Shown: positions 16,067 to 25,785, counted from the first letter of the stretch. The stretch: 64,000 nucleotides of DNA from G963663365 sp963663365 (GCA_963663365.2 CAXXIH010000004.1:930001-994000), one strand, 5' to 3'. The notes: generated by a model from the letters alone, not told the origin. Numbers and translations: made by a program.

Positions 16067-16663
16067 CTATTCCCCGTCAACCGGAGCCGGAGCTTCGGAG
16101 GGTCCGTCTTCCGGATCGAAAGGATCTACCCAGTCAACCGTAAGACACCGTTGCTCCGCGTCCCAGCTGTGAAACACATGACGCAGAGCCGGGATTAAAC
16201 GTTCCCGGCCCTGGCTGTCACGGACTACCATGACATCGTGTTCAGGCTGGATCAAAAACTCTTCGATTCTCCCAAAGTCTTCACCTTGCAGGCTTATGAC
16301 CCGGGCTTGTAGCAGATCCGCCTCATAAAACTCCATATCTTCCAGAGCGGGCAGATAGCCTTGTTCAATACACACCAGCTGGCCTGTCAAAACGGCGGCT
16401 TTTTCCCGGCTGTTGATGCCTTTAAGAGTCAGGAGCCAATACTTCCCATCCCCACGGATACTGGTCAACTCATAGCCACGGCCACCAATTGTGATCGTTT
16501 CTACGATTTCCAGGATTTCCCGTTCGCATCCATAGGGATAAAAACGGATTTCGCCCCGAAGTCCGTGGGATTTACCCAGACGGCCTAGAACAACCAGGTC
16601 CTCCGCTTCGTCTTGCGGAGCGCCGTTGTTATCAAGTACCGCGCCGTCACTCAATGAATTCAA
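16067..16663 (-). CDS. rimM: 16S rRNA processing protein RimM
   Basis: Assists maturation of the 30S head and binds S19. The N-terminal RimM barrel begins VVLGRLGKSHGLRGEIRFYP and the C-terminal PRC-barrel includes GRIEEFLIQPEHDVMVV and RLIPALRHVF. At about 198 residues it has short acidic extensions at both ends. The start is uncertain: a TTG at 16663 or 16654, overlapping the khpA stop. No ATG is available before the conserved domain, so coupled initiation is likely. Confidence 0.92.
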   Translation of the reverse strand: MNSLSDGAVLDNNGAPQDEAEDLVVLGRLGKSHGLRGEIRFYPYGCEREILEIVETITIGGRGYELTSIRGDGKYWLLTLKGINSREKAAVLTGQLVCIEQGYLPALEDMEFYEADLLQARVISLQGEDFGRIEEFLIQPEHDVMVVRDSQGRERLIPALRHVFHSWDAEQRCLTVDWVDPFDPEDGPSEAPAPVDGE

Positions 16664-16901
16664 CGTTGACCCGGCAATCTTGGTCGTCTACCAAAAGACT
16701 CAACAGATGACGAATCGACTTGGCCGTCTTTCCGTTACGCCCAATGAGCTTGCCCAGGTCTTCTTTGTCCGCATGGACATTGAATGTGATGGAGTTGGAA
16801 CCATCCTCAACGGCATCGATCTGCAGCGCCTCTGTATTGCTGGCTAATTCGTGCGTGATATAGCTGAGTAAATCGCGCATCGCGGCAGTATCAGTAGCCA
16901 T
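16647..16901 (-). CDS. khpA: KH-domain RNA-binding protein KhpA
   Basis: A small 84-residue RNA-binding protein with a single KH domain. The GxxG motif appears as GKLIGRNGKTAKSIRHLL, followed by VNVEFIE at the C-terminus. The gene overlaps the rpsP stop codon (TAATG), typical for this position in the operon. In other bacteria KhpA pairs with KhpB and influences division and small-RNA regulation. Confidence 0.93.
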   Translation of the reverse strand: MATDTAAMRDLLSYITHELASNTEALQIDAVEDGSNSITFNVHADKEDLGKLIGRNGKTAKSIRHLLSLLVDDQDCRVNVEFIE

Positions 16902-17218
16902 TAGGACTCCTTCTTTGCGGCAGCCAAGCGTTCGGCCTTTTCCTTTTTGAAACGGTCTACCAGACCAATGCGTTTCAGCAGTGCACGTGCAGTATCTGAA
17001 AGCTGCGCGCCTTCGTGTAGACGGGCCAAAATACGGTCTTCTTTAAAAGAGGATTCATAACCGGTTGAGCCTTCGCCCTTGGGATCTTTCAGAGGATCGT
17101 ACCAACCCAAATCTTCAATTGTGCCGCCATCGCGGGGGGCGCGGGAATCGGACGCTACCAGACGGAAAAACGCGCGGTTCCGGTTACCGAACCGTTTTAG
17201 ACGAATTTTAACTGCCAT
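16901..17218 (-). CDS. rpsP: 30S ribosomal protein S16
   Basis: Ribosomal assembly protein S16. The N-terminus MAVKIRLKRFGNRNRAFFR and the block RDGGTIEDLGWYDPLKDP are diagnostic. The length of 105 residues is slightly above the usual 80-90 because of a lysine-rich tail. ATG at 17218 with GGAG ten bases upstream. It lies about 95 bp after ffh. Confidence 0.96.
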   Translation of the reverse strand: MAVKIRLKRFGNRNRAFFRLVASDSRAPRDGGTIEDLGWYDPLKDPKGEGSTGYESSFKEDRILARLHEGAQLSDTARALLKRIGLVDRFKKEKAERLAAAKKES

Positions 17219-17313
17219 ATTCTTGGTTCTCCTAGTTTGGCCGTTTTCTCAGACGGCTATCAAATTTTTATCGATTTTCAGTAGCACATGAAATGCTATG
17301 TACTATCGGCGTT

Positions 17314-18813
17314 TTAGTGCCGTTTTCTTTTCTTTTTCTTATCCTTTTGGCGTTTTGAACCGCTTGATCGGGATCCGCTTTTAGATCCCGAACCGGGCAA
17401 TCCGCCACCCCCGCCGCCCGGCATCGGCAGTTGCGGTCCGCCACCGCCGAACATCGAACCCAACCCGGGAATCCCGGACATTTTGCGCATCATTTTGCGC
17501 GTCATTTTTCCGCCCGTGCCGCCGGTTACGGTACGCATCATCTGACGAATTTCTTTGAACTGTTTCAATAGCCGCGAAACTTCGTTTACCGAAGTCCCGC
17601 TGCCCTGTGCAATTCGCCGCCGCCGGCTTCCGTTTATAATTTGCGGCGTTACGCGCTCTTTTTGGGTCATCGATAAGATAATGGCTTCTGTGTGCCTCAT
17701 ATCTTCATTCTCGAGACCCGGCATTCCCCCGGGCATATTCATTCCGCCCATGCCCGGCAACAGTTGCATCATCTGACCCACACCGCCCATCTGATTCACA
17801 CGGCGGATCTGATCCAGAAAATCATTCAGCGTGAATTCGTTCTCACGCATTTTGCGCTGCAACTCGAGCGCTTCTTTCTCTTGAATAACCGACTGGGCCT
17901 TCTCAATCAGAGTGAGAATGTCGCCCATGCCCAAAATCCGTTGGGCCATACGATCCGGATAAAATGGCTCCAGATCTTCCAGACGTTCACCCATACCGGC
18001 AAAAACAATCGGTTTGCCGGTGACGTGACGGATCGATATCGCCGCGCCGCCGCGGGTGTCACCATCCAGCTTGGTCAGGATCGTTCCATCGATATCCAAA
18101 GTGCTGTGGAACTGTTCGGCCTGGTTAATGGCGTCTTGTCCGACCATCGCATCCACAACCAAAAGTGTGGCTGTGGGTAACCACCCAACCTTCACATCAC
18201 GAACTTCGGCCATCATCTCTTGATCGACATGCAGACGTCCTGCGGTATCGAGGATGATCGTATCCAGCCCTTGGCTCTTGGCGTACTTGCTGGCCGCACG
18301 GGCAATTTCGAGCGGCGTATGGTTGGTGCCCATCTCGAAAAAGGGCACATCAACACGCTCGGCCACAACACGTAATTGCTCGATAGCGGCGGGGCGGTAA
18401 ATGTCTGCGGCAGCCAAAAGCGGTTTGCGGCCTTCACTGGCCAGACGTTTGGCGAGTTTGCCCGCTGTCGTGGTTTTACCGGAACCTTGAAGACCGGCCA
18501 GCATAATCTTCGCTTCCATGCCCGCCGGAAGTGTAAAGGGAAAAGCCTGGCCACCGAGCAGTGCTTCTAGCTCGTCGTGGACAATTTTGATGACCATCTG
18601 ACCGGGCGTGAGGCTTTCCATAACCTCTGTGCCCATCGCCCGTTTCTCGATGTTCGCACAAAACTCACGCGTGGCCCCAAAATGAACGTCGGCCTCAAGC
18701 ATCGCCCGGCGGACATCCCGCAAAGTTTCCTTGATTGTCGCTTCGTCAAGCTTTTTGACGCCGCTGAGCTTATTAAAAATGGCCGAAAAACGTCCGGTCA
18801 GATTTTCAAACAT
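17314..18813 (-). CDS. ffh: Signal recognition particle protein Ffh
   Basis: GTPase that binds signal peptides and 4.5S RNA and targets ribosomes to the membrane. The N domain is residues 1-90. The G domain carries AGLQGSGKTTTAGKLA, the DTAGR box and TKLDGDTRGGA. The methionine-rich M domain includes GSGTSVNEVSRLLKQF. At 499 residues it is longer than usual (about 450) because of a glycine-rich and then lysine/arginine-rich C-terminal tail ending KKKKRKRH. ATG at 18813. It follows ylxM, its usual partner. Confidence 0.96.
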   Translation of the reverse strand: MFENLTGRFSAIFNKLSGVKKLDEATIKETLRDVRRAMLEADVHFGATREFCANIEKRAMGTEVMESLTPGQMVIKIVHDELEALLGGQAFPFTLPAGMEAKIMLAGLQGSGKTTTAGKLAKRLASEGRKPLLAAADIYRPAAIEQLRVVAERVDVPFFEMGTNHTPLEIARAASKYAKSQGLDTIILDTAGRLHVDQEMMAEVRDVKVGWLPTATLLVVDAMVGQDAINQAEQFHSTLDIDGTILTKLDGDTRGGAAISIRHVTGKPIVFAGMGERLEDLEPFYPDRMAQRILGMGDILTLIEKAQSVIQEKEALELQRKMRENEFTLNDFLDQIRRVNQMGGVGQMMQLLPGMGGMNMPGGMPGLENEDMRHTEAIILSMTQKERVTPQIINGSRRRRIAQGSGTSVNEVSRLLKQFKEIRQMMRTVTGGTGGKMTRKMMRKMSGIPGLGSMFGGGGPQLPMPGGGGGGLPGSGSKSGSRSSGSKRQKDKKKKRKRH

Positions 18814-18914
18814 ATCGAAACTCCAGCCCTATGGCCCTACCCCAAAATCCGGGTCCTTAATGGCCGGGCCATAGTGCGGATGGATGTGCGCCGCCTCAAG
18901 ACCGCAAATGCGCT

Positions 18915-19337
18915 TCAGACACCGCGATCCAAGACTTCTGCAAGTTGATTCAGCAATCTTTTGAGCTTGGAGGTGTCATACAATAGATCGTCACCGACCA
19001 TATTCCGTGCCTTCTTAACCAGCCTTCGGGCTTCCTGCAAAACGTGCTCTTCCGTCTGCGCAAATGAAACCCCGGAAGTCTCTTTTTCAGGCTCGGTTGG
19101 CTGCGCAAGCAAATGAAGACAGGCCTCATATCGCTCCAGCGATTTCTTGCCATGACCGATTGCATCGTGAACCGCCTGACGCGATATGCCCAAGCTTTCG
19201 GATATCTCCCCGTAGGAGAGATCCTCGGCATAATGTTGTTGGATCAATGAACGCTGACGGTCTGTTAATAGACCGCCGTAAATCTCCAACAAATCCACGA
19301 TACGTGACTTCTGCTCAATCGACTCCGAGCTAGGCAC
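18915..19337 (-). CDS. ylxM: YlxM-type SRP-associated DNA-binding protein
   Basis: Homologue of YlxM/p13, a sigma-70 region-4-like protein encoded before ffh and reported to stimulate SRP GTPase activity. The helix-turn-helix is visible as LSYGEISESLGISRQAVHDA, preceded by LLTDRQRSLIQQHYAEDLS. A C-terminal extension of about 60 residues goes beyond the usual family end. The GTG at 19337 has a strong GGAGG site upstream. It is the first gene of the minus-strand operon; its promoter should lie in 19338-19517, shared with the divergent DUF1015 gene. Confidence 0.85.
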   Translation of the reverse strand: MPSSESIEQKSRIVDLLEIYGGLLTDRQRSLIQQHYAEDLSYGEISESLGISRQAVHDAIGHGKKSLERYEACLHLLAQPTEPEKETSGVSFAQTEEHVLQEARRLVKKARNMVGDDLLYDTSKLKRLLNQLAEVLDRGV

Positions 19338-19517
19338 GGCCTACCTCCAACTCAATTCGGGCCGACAAGGCCCATGTCCTGACAGCATGAATAGTACAAG
19401 GGATTCTAGGCCAGTCAAGAATAATGCGCTTGCAACGCGAACGGGGACAATCTATGCTGATGTTGCTGGCAATATCCTTTTCCAACCGTAGAGTCCAAAA
19501 AAAGAAGAGCAACTCGG

Positions 19518-20828
19518 ATGACGCACATCGATCCATTTCCCGGCTACCGATATGCCGTGGCAACCGGTGATGAGCTGGCTGTTCGGCTTTGTCCGCCGTA
19601 TGACCGCATTCCATCGGAAATCCACGATCACTATTGCAATCTTCACCCGCTGAATGCTGTCCATCTTATCTTGCCTCCTCCGGATCATTCCGGCATCGAC
19701 ACCATGACCCAGGCTTCCAGCAACCTGTCATGGCACCAGGAGGCCGCCAGACGGTTCCAGGAATGGATCGCCAAAGGCGAAATCCGGCCTGATGAACCTT
19801 CAATTTATCTCTACCGTCAAGCATTTAACATTGATGGCATTGATTATATACGCTGGGGATTCTTCGCGGCATTACGCTTGGATCCGGGGGAACGTGCGTT
19901 AGCCCACGAAAAGACATTTGAGGGGCCCAAGGCTGATCGTTTCAGGCTCATGTCCGCCTGTAAAGCAAATATGTCTTCTATTTTCGTCCTCTATGACGAT
20001 TCTAAGGACGCTTTTCAAAACATCATCGCTGATCTTCCGGATGATTCGATCTCCTGCAAAACCGATGACGGCAATGAGCATGCTCTTTTCGCTTTGCGAG
20101 ATCCCGCGAAAATCGCAGAGCTCCAACAGATGATGTCCAGCCAGCAGGTCTATATAGCCGATGGTCATCATCGCTATGAAACCTCTATCCGCTACTTAGA
20201 GAGCCTCTGTCAAGAAGGAGATGTTGACAAAGCGCATCCCGCCAATTGGACATTGGCATTCTTCTGTGCCATCCAAGACCCGGGGCTTAGAATTCTCGCC
20301 ACGCACCGTCTGGTTCGCGACTTGCCTTCTGATTGGCAAACCCGGCTTGATAGCGGATTGCCCGAAGGCTGGTCTTCTCGGATAGTCTCGAATGCCGGCG
20401 AATGCGCCCAAACACTTCGCGAATGCCCGGAATCATCCGTGGCCATTATCGTTTCTGATGGTGAGCATCACAGGCTTCTGACCGCTGACCGGGAAACATG
20501 CGCCGCCTCATTGAACGATTGTCCGGACGCTTTGCGCAGGTTAGAAGTAATAGCCTTGCACGAGATTTTATTGTCACGTGTTTTGGGAATCACGGATCCG
20601 AAAGAAGGTCAAATTCGTTATATCAAGACCTTGGATAAGATTCTGGACCTGGCCGCGGAAGAGAATCGGAAATCCGGCAGCCGTACGAATGCCGCCTTTT
20701 TACTGCGCCCCGTTAAGGTCGAAGAGGTCCGCAATGCGAGCGCCGCGGGATGCCGGATGCCGCCCAAATCCACTGATTTCTTCCCAAAATTGCCTACGGG
20801 ACTTGTATTCAGACGTTTGGAAGCGTGA
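19518..20828 (+). CDS. DUF1015 family protein
   Basis: A conserved 436-residue cytoplasmic protein of uncharacterised function. Family signatures are FPGYRYAV near the start, CPPYDRIPSEI, then PSIYLYRQAF, the RALAHEKTFEGPKADR block and YIADGHHRYETSIRYLE. It lacks the C-terminal extension of some members. ATG at 19518. It is divergent from the ylxM-ffh operon and has no close partner downstream (next gene 280 bp away). No function is assigned. Confidence 0.85.
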   Translation: MTHIDPFPGYRYAVATGDELAVRLCPPYDRIPSEIHDHYCNLHPLNAVHLILPPPDHSGIDTMTQASSNLSWHQEAARRFQEWIAKGEIRPDEPSIYLYRQAFNIDGIDYIRWGFFAALRLDPGERALAHEKTFEGPKADRFRLMSACKANMSSIFVLYDDSKDAFQNIIADLPDDSISCKTDDGNEHALFALRDPAKIAELQQMMSSQQVYIADGHHRYETSIRYLESLCQEGDVDKAHPANWTLAFFCAIQDPGLRILATHRLVRDLPSDWQTRLDSGLPEGWSSRIVSNAGECAQTLRECPESSVAIIVSDGEHHRLLTADRETCAASLNDCPDALRRLEVIALHEILLSRVLGITDPKEGQIRYIKTLDKILDLAAEENRKSGSRTNAAFLLRPVKVEEVRNASAAGCRMPPKSTDFFPKLPTGLVFRRLEA

Positions 20829-21107
20829 GGTTAGCGTCCACCGGCGCTACGATTGTCGGAGACAGGTTCTCGCTTGCATGATAGGACATGCGGGCGTCCG
20901 GCGAATTTTCAAGACCGGACACAGCGGTTGAATTGATATCCTTCCTCCTGATTACGGCGGACGTCAAAACAAAACGCACCCCATCCAGTGTCGAGTCATG
21001 CCTGCCTGGCGGCGGAGCGGAATGCCTATGAAGTTTACTTGAGTTGAACATTGAGATGATGAAATTGTCAGCCGCTTTTCATCGAAATTAGCTGTGAGTA
21101 CGCCCCT

Positions 21108-22919
21108 ATGAGCAAATGGAACATTTACGCTTGGCGCCGCTTCGGTAAAAGGCTTTGGCGCAACAGTATGTCGTTCTCTGCCGGCCGGTGCGTACTTTTG
21201 GGTGGCCTGATCGGAATCGTCTCAGGTTTTGGGGCAATTTTTTTCAACTATATAATTCGTAAAAGCGAATCGCTTTTTCTGTTGAAACTGGCGGGTTGTG
21301 GTCAGATCGATATGGGCGGTCACGCCGCCATATTGACATTGCCCGAAGATTGGCGTTGGTGGCTCTTTCCATTGATTCCCGCCCTGGGCGGCCTCTTAAG
21401 CGGATGGATCGTTTACCGTTGGGCGCCTGAAGCCGCAGGTCATGGAACCGATGCCATGATCAAATCGTTCCACCACCGCCAAGGTGTTGTGCGGCCCGCC
21501 ATCCCCATTGTGAAAGTGATCGCTTCCGCCATTACCATTGGCAGCGGCGGAAGTGCTGGAAAAGAAGGTCCTATCGCCCAAATCGGATCGGGTTTCGCAT
21601 CGTGGTTTGCCGGTTTGCTAAAACTCGGTTCTGTCGAACGGCGTACCTTATTATTGGCCGGAGCCGGGGGCGGGATCGGTGCAACATTTTGTGCTCCATT
21701 GGGTGGCGCATTGTTTGCGGTTGAGGTCTTATACCGCAATGAAGAACTTGAAACCGAAGCGTTAATTCCTTGTGTAATCAGTTCGCTTGTCGGCTATTCC
21801 GTTTTTACTTCATTTACGGGGCAGACCTCGGTTTTTCCCACCGATGGTTTTCATTTTCACCATATGCGCGAGCTGGTGCCTTATGCCATCTTGGGTGTTC
21901 TTTGTGCGTTGGTCGGTCTTGTTTATGTTAAATGCTTTTATGGTGCGCAAACCAAACTCTTTTCGCGCATGCATCTGCCGTTACCAATGGTTCCTTGTAT
22001 CGGCGGTTTTTTATTGGGACTTACCGCTTTATTTACACCTCAAGTGCTCTCTACCGGCTATGGCATCATCGAGCAGGCTTTTGCCGGAAATCTTGCCATC
22101 TCGTTAATGCTGGTGCTTGTCGTTACAAAAATTATCGCGACATGTTGCACCATTAGTTCCGGCGGATCCGGCGGCGTATTTGGTCCGTCTTTATTCATAG
22201 GCGCCATGTTAGGCGGAGCCGTAGGCAAATTGCTCGATACGACCGTATTAAACGGTTGGATTGTCGATCCGCGTGCTTTTGCGTTGGTCGGTATGGTCGG
22301 TTTCTTCTCGGGAATTGCCAAAACACCGATTGCCAGTCTGATTTTGATTACCGAAATGGCTCAATCGTATGGTCTCCTTGTACCCATGATGTTGGTTTCA
22401 AGCATTACCTTTTTGATAACCGGGCAGGTCACCCTTTATGCCGAGCAAACCCCGACTCGTGCCGATTCTCCGGCCCATTTTGGCGATTATTTGATCGATG
22501 TCCTGGCCGGATTAAAAGTCAAGCAGGCTTCGCTTGAACGTGAGATCACAACCATTCCTGCGCGTACAACGTTGCGAAATATGCTGCAAATGTTGGTCAG
22601 CAGCCCCCAGGGATTATTCCCGGTTGTGAATCCTGATGGCTCGGTTTACGGCTTTGTTTCGCTCAATGACATACGCGGCGTTTTATTCGAGGAACAGATG
22701 CGCGATCTCATCATTGCCGCCGATATCGCCGATGTAGAGCATGATGTGGTACATCCCGATGATGATCTCCACACGGTATTGCGCAAACTCACCGAGGCCC
22801 ATCAAGACGAATTGCCAGTAATCTCACCTGAGGATCGTTCATTTTTAGGCATGGTTACGCGCCGCGATTTGCTCAACCTTTATAATCGCCGATTGCTGGA
22901 AATCAGTGAGGGACGTTAA
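21108..22919 (+). CDS. CLC-family chloride channel/antiporter with CBS domains
   Basis: A 603-residue integral membrane protein. The anion-path signatures are GSGGSAGKEGPIAQIG (residues 145-160, gating glutamate at 153) and GSGGVFGPSLFIGA, with about ten hydrophobic helices up to residue 440. Two CBS domains fill the C-terminal 130 residues (LFPVVNPDGSVYGFVSLNDI and LPVISPEDRSFLGMVTRRDL) and would sense adenine nucleotides. Selectivity and channel versus antiporter mode cannot be told from sequence. Gene stands alone on the plus strand. Confidence 0.92.
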   Translation: MSKWNIYAWRRFGKRLWRNSMSFSAGRCVLLGGLIGIVSGFGAIFFNYIIRKSESLFLLKLAGCGQIDMGGHAAILTLPEDWRWWLFPLIPALGGLLSGWIVYRWAPEAAGHGTDAMIKSFHHRQGVVRPAIPIVKVIASAITIGSGGSAGKEGPIAQIGSGFASWFAGLLKLGSVERRTLLLAGAGGGIGATFCAPLGGALFAVEVLYRNEELETEALIPCVISSLVGYSVFTSFTGQTSVFPTDGFHFHHMRELVPYAILGVLCALVGLVYVKCFYGAQTKLFSRMHLPLPMVPCIGGFLLGLTALFTPQVLSTGYGIIEQAFAGNLAISLMLVLVVTKIIATCCTISSGGSGGVFGPSLFIGAMLGGAVGKLLDTTVLNGWIVDPRAFALVGMVGFFSGIAKTPIASLILITEMAQSYGLLVPMMLVSSITFLITGQVTLYAEQTPTRADSPAHFGDYLIDVLAGLKVKQASLEREITTIPARTTLRNMLQMLVSSPQGLFPVVNPDGSVYGFVSLNDIRGVLFEEQMRDLIIAADIADVEHDVVHPDDDLHTVLRKLTEAHQDELPVISPEDRSFLGMVTRRDLLNLYNRRLLEISEGR

Positions 22920-23123
22920 ACCGGACCGACAGGGACAATTTACCCGGTGTTAAACCTATCAGGACTCTTTGACCCTGCCATAGAGTGCGGTTAGGCTACT
23001 GAAGCCGTTGTAATGGTGTCGAATCAACAACAGTGTAGCGAAACCTGCGGCTCCTCAAGCGAAAGCGCATACAAAGCGTAAACAAGTAAATAGCGATTGC
23101 TGTAATTCTTAGAAGAGGTACTT

Positions 23124-24101
23124 ATGGCTGACACGCCTGATCGTGAAGTCGATGGCCACCATGGTGATGAGCTGTTCGACGATGAAAAAGAAAATTTTGG
23201 GAACAAAGAAGAATTCAACCGTGCAACTGCTTCCTATCAGCATATGAAATCTTCCAATACCCGTTCCACATATCGGGGTTCAAACAACAACGATTCTTCG
23301 GAGCGGCCAAAACCGAAGCCACGCGCTGGAAGGCCGAAGACGACGACACGGGGACGTAAACGTAGCGCCCCGCCGCAGTCTTCTTCACACGGTTCATCCC
23401 ATGGCTCATCGCATGGCTCTTCTCATGGTTCTTCCCATGGTTCTTCCCATAGCTCTTCACACAGTTCTTCCCATAGCCCTTCACACAATTCTTCACATAG
23501 TCACCAAAGATCTGAGCCTTCTCATCATGAGTCCGCTCCTCTCACAAAAGTCATTCCCATTCCCGTTGTCCGGCCGCGCCGCCTGGCAATGTTTTTAAAT
23601 GGAAATGAGCTTTTCCGCGCTCAGGGAGAACTCGGATTTGATTTCGATTACGACAAACTTTTTAAAGTCCTTAAGGGCGATGAGTTTGTTTACAATGCCT
23701 ACTTCTATCAAACATTCTTGTCGGATGAGACCAAGGTCCATGGTTTCTTGAATGCTTTGCCGCGTGTCGGGTATACCGTACGCAAGAAACTCACACCGGC
23801 CACAGAAGAAGGCAGTGATAGCGAACCCGTTGTACAGGGCACGTTAGACCTGGATATGGTCGCTGATATGATCGCCACCGCTGACTTGTATGATCACGTT
23901 ATTATTTGTGTCGATGATGATGGCGCGAATTTTATCCATGCGCTTGAAATCATACGCAGCCGTGGCAAAGAAATCACCGTGCTTGGACGTAAAGATCATG
24001 TCTGTGATGAGTATGTGAATGCTGCCGATAACACCATGTGGCTGGAAGAATTAAAATATGATATCTTCCGCCCCCGTCCCGGCCAACCGACACCCGACTG
24101 A
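23124..24101 (+). CDS. NYN-domain (LabA-like) protein with Ser-His-Gly repeat tract
   Basis: A 325-residue protein. Residues 1-80 are charged and basic (KPKPRAGRPKTTTRGRKR). Residues 85-135 are a low-complexity run of SSHG, SSHS and SPHN units encoded by imperfect 12-bp DNA repeats at 23385-23505. The remaining part is a NYN/PIN-like nuclease fold: RRLAMFLNGNEL, GTLDLDMVADMIATADLYDH, then VIICVDDDGANFIHALEII and GKEITVLG. The usual first catalytic aspartate (FIDGNN-type) is Asn here, so catalysis may be altered. ATG at 23124 with GAGG upstream. NYN proteins usually process RNA; the histidine-rich tract might bind metal or RNA. Confidence 0.78.
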   Translation: MADTPDREVDGHHGDELFDDEKENFGNKEEFNRATASYQHMKSSNTRSTYRGSNNNDSSERPKPKPRAGRPKTTTRGRKRSAPPQSSSHGSSHGSSHGSSHGSSHGSSHSSSHSSSHSPSHNSSHSHQRSEPSHHESAPLTKVIPIPVVRPRRLAMFLNGNELFRAQGELGFDFDYDKLFKVLKGDEFVYNAYFYQTFLSDETKVHGFLNALPRVGYTVRKKLTPATEEGSDSEPVVQGTLDLDMVADMIATADLYDHVIICVDDDGANFIHALEIIRSRGKEITVLGRKDHVCDEYVNAADNTMWLEELKYDIFRPRPGQPTPD

Positions 24102-24197
24102 TCACCACGTTAATTAAAAAGATCGATTCAAGAAACGCTTCATGCTTTCGATTCGAGTTTAAATTACCGCAGATTAAAAATACTGAAAACAACATAC

Positions 24198-24226
24198 GCC
24201 CGGAGTTAATGCTCCGGGCTTTTTCT
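24198..24226 (+). terminator. Intrinsic terminator of the NYN gene
   Basis: GCCCGGAG pairs with CTCCGGGC across a six-base loop and is followed by TTTTTCT. It lies about 100 bases after the stop codon of the NYN-domain gene. Confidence 0.88.
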
Positions 24227-24239
24227 ATGCAACTACATT

Positions 24240-24780
24240 TAAAAAGAACCAACCACAAATTGGCAGCGAAGCTCCTGCCGAGCCGCTTGTATCGATACGA
24301 ATGCTACTCGTAGGATGGGTAATTTTACCCACCGATATCACAAATTCTAAGTTAAATATGTATCCAAACCGGGTGGCGCAGATAAATCTTTTATCTGCGC
24401 GCGATAGCGCAAGAGGCGGATCCAATCTCCGCCTATCCCAAAAACTCCCCCGCCTCCTATCTCCTCTCTCGCCGCCAACGGCGGCGCGCAGGGTGCTGAC
24501 CAACTACATCTCACGCACACACCCTGAAATCGTGAGCCGTTAGGCACATTGCCACGGGGCTCCCCCGGCGTGCTTTCGTGATTCAAATATCTAACTCCTC
24601 CGTCTACTTTCCACTCTCTCCTCTCTCCTTTCTCGCCGCCAACGGCGGCGCGGGAGGGCGAATTCCGCCATGGGCGGAATTCGCCGCTGTCGTAGATACA
24701 AATGCTACTTGTAGGTGGGTAATTTTACCCACCGATATCCTTAATCCTATTTTCGTGCTTTCGTGATTCAAATATCTAGT
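24240..24780. repeat. Intergenic repeat modules
   Basis: Contains the same building blocks as other intergenic regions: a GCAGATAAA-TTTATCTGC-type hairpin, the CGCCGCCAACGGCGGCG palindrome twice, a GAATTCCGCC-ATGGGCGGAATTC palindrome, and the CGTGCTTTCGTGATTCAAAT string twice. No gene is supported. Confidence 0.8.
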
Positions 24781-24841
24781 CATCCCTGAATAATCGTTCT
24801 AGTGGTTATAAACAAAAGGTTTTGTTTAGGAACCTGGACTT

Positions 24842-24890
24842 GAAATTTGCAAGGATCTACGTTTGAGGTATCACTTTTCTTGCAAATTTC
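24842..24890. repeat. 12-bp inverted repeat before a transposase fragment
   Basis: GAAATTTGCAAG (24842-24853) and CTTGCAAATTTC (24879-24890) flank 25 bases and lie ten bases before the start of a truncated transposase gene. They may be the end of the original insertion sequence, or a leader hairpin. No matching end is seen downstream. Confidence 0.5.
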
Positions 24891-24899
24891 GAGGGAATT

Positions 24900-25175
24900 A
24901 TGCGACCCAAGAAACCCAAACAAGCCGATCCCATGCAACATTTGTTCGAGCCTGAACTCGTTGATTTAGTGGATATGAATCATCCACTGGTAAGACTGGG
25001 AAAAGTAATCCCTTGGGACGAACTGGACGCTTATTTTGGTTCGTTGTACGTAGAGAAGCGAGGCAGTCCGGGCAAGCCCACACGTTTGATGGCGGGCTTG
25101 CAGTACTTGAAATACAGTTATGATCTGCGCTTAATCAGAGCCTCTCGTCATCAGGCGGCATGGGGTGTAAAATGA
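24900..25175 (+). pseudogene. Truncated IS5/IS1182-type transposase, N-terminal fragment
   Basis: The first 75 or so residues match the N-terminus of DUF772-type transposases (ELVDLVDMNHPLVRLGKVIP, then GSPGKPTRLMAGLQYLKYSY). Similarity ends at about 25125, after which the reading runs into unrelated codons and a stop. The catalytic DDE domain is absent. The remnant abuts the pilin-like gene and marks a rearrangement breakpoint. Confidence 0.8.
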
Positions 25176-25218
25176 CGGAAGGAAGTCCCAAGCAAGATCG
25201 GGTGGAAAGGATTACAGC

Positions 25219-25785
25219 ATGCGTGGCAGAATTACACAGCCAAAACGGGGGTTCACCTTAATTGAATTACTGATTGTTGTGGCCATTATTGGTATTCTGG
25301 CTGCGATCGCGGTTCCCAATTTCCTTAACGCTCAGATTCGAGCAAAAGTTTCGCGGGCGGTTGCGGACCAGAGGAGTATTTCGACGGCGCTAGAAGCGTA
25401 TCGGATCGATAACAACATCTACCCTCCGGCGTGCCTAGCGGACAAGAACACCCGCCGGAAAGTGATTGAACGTTATGCGTCTATGACGACGCCTGTAGCG
25501 TACATGAGTGCGATCCCGTTTGATCCTTTTTTTCGATTTGATACGGAAATCCCGACCACGTGGGGAGGACCCGTTTACGACTACTTCGAACGCCAGACGT
25601 GCAACGTGAAAACGGCTCTCTGGGGTCCAGATCCACAGCAGAAGCAGGCGCTGTACTTGATTCATTCTTTTGGTCCCGATGGACAGAACAGCAACGCCAC
25701 AATCGACGGTTGGTACACGATTGTAGAGTTCGATATGTCCAACGGCCTCAACAGCAACGGCGACATCGCACGCTTTGGCCCTTGA
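25219..25785 (+). CDS. Type IV pilin-like/pseudopilin (prepilin-type leader)
   Basis: A secreted 188-residue protein with a textbook class III signal: basic leader (MRGRITQPKRG), then FTLIELLIVVAIIGILAAIA with the glutamate at +5, cleaved by prepilin peptidase between Gly and Phe. The C-terminal domain has the GPDGQNSNATIDGWYTIVEF pattern common in type II secretion-like pseudopilins of planctomycete-like bacteria, which occur in many scattered copies. ATG at 25219 with AAGGA nine bases upstream. No pilus or secretion machinery genes are adjacent, so the partner system lies elsewhere. Confidence 0.88.
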   Translation: MRGRITQPKRGFTLIELLIVVAIIGILAAIAVPNFLNAQIRAKVSRAVADQRSISTALEAYRIDNNIYPPACLADKNTRRKVIERYASMTTPVAYMSAIPFDPFFRFDTEIPTTWGGPVYDYFERQTCNVKTALWGPDPQQKQALYLIHSFGPDGQNSNATIDGWYTIVEFDMSNGLNSNGDIARFGP

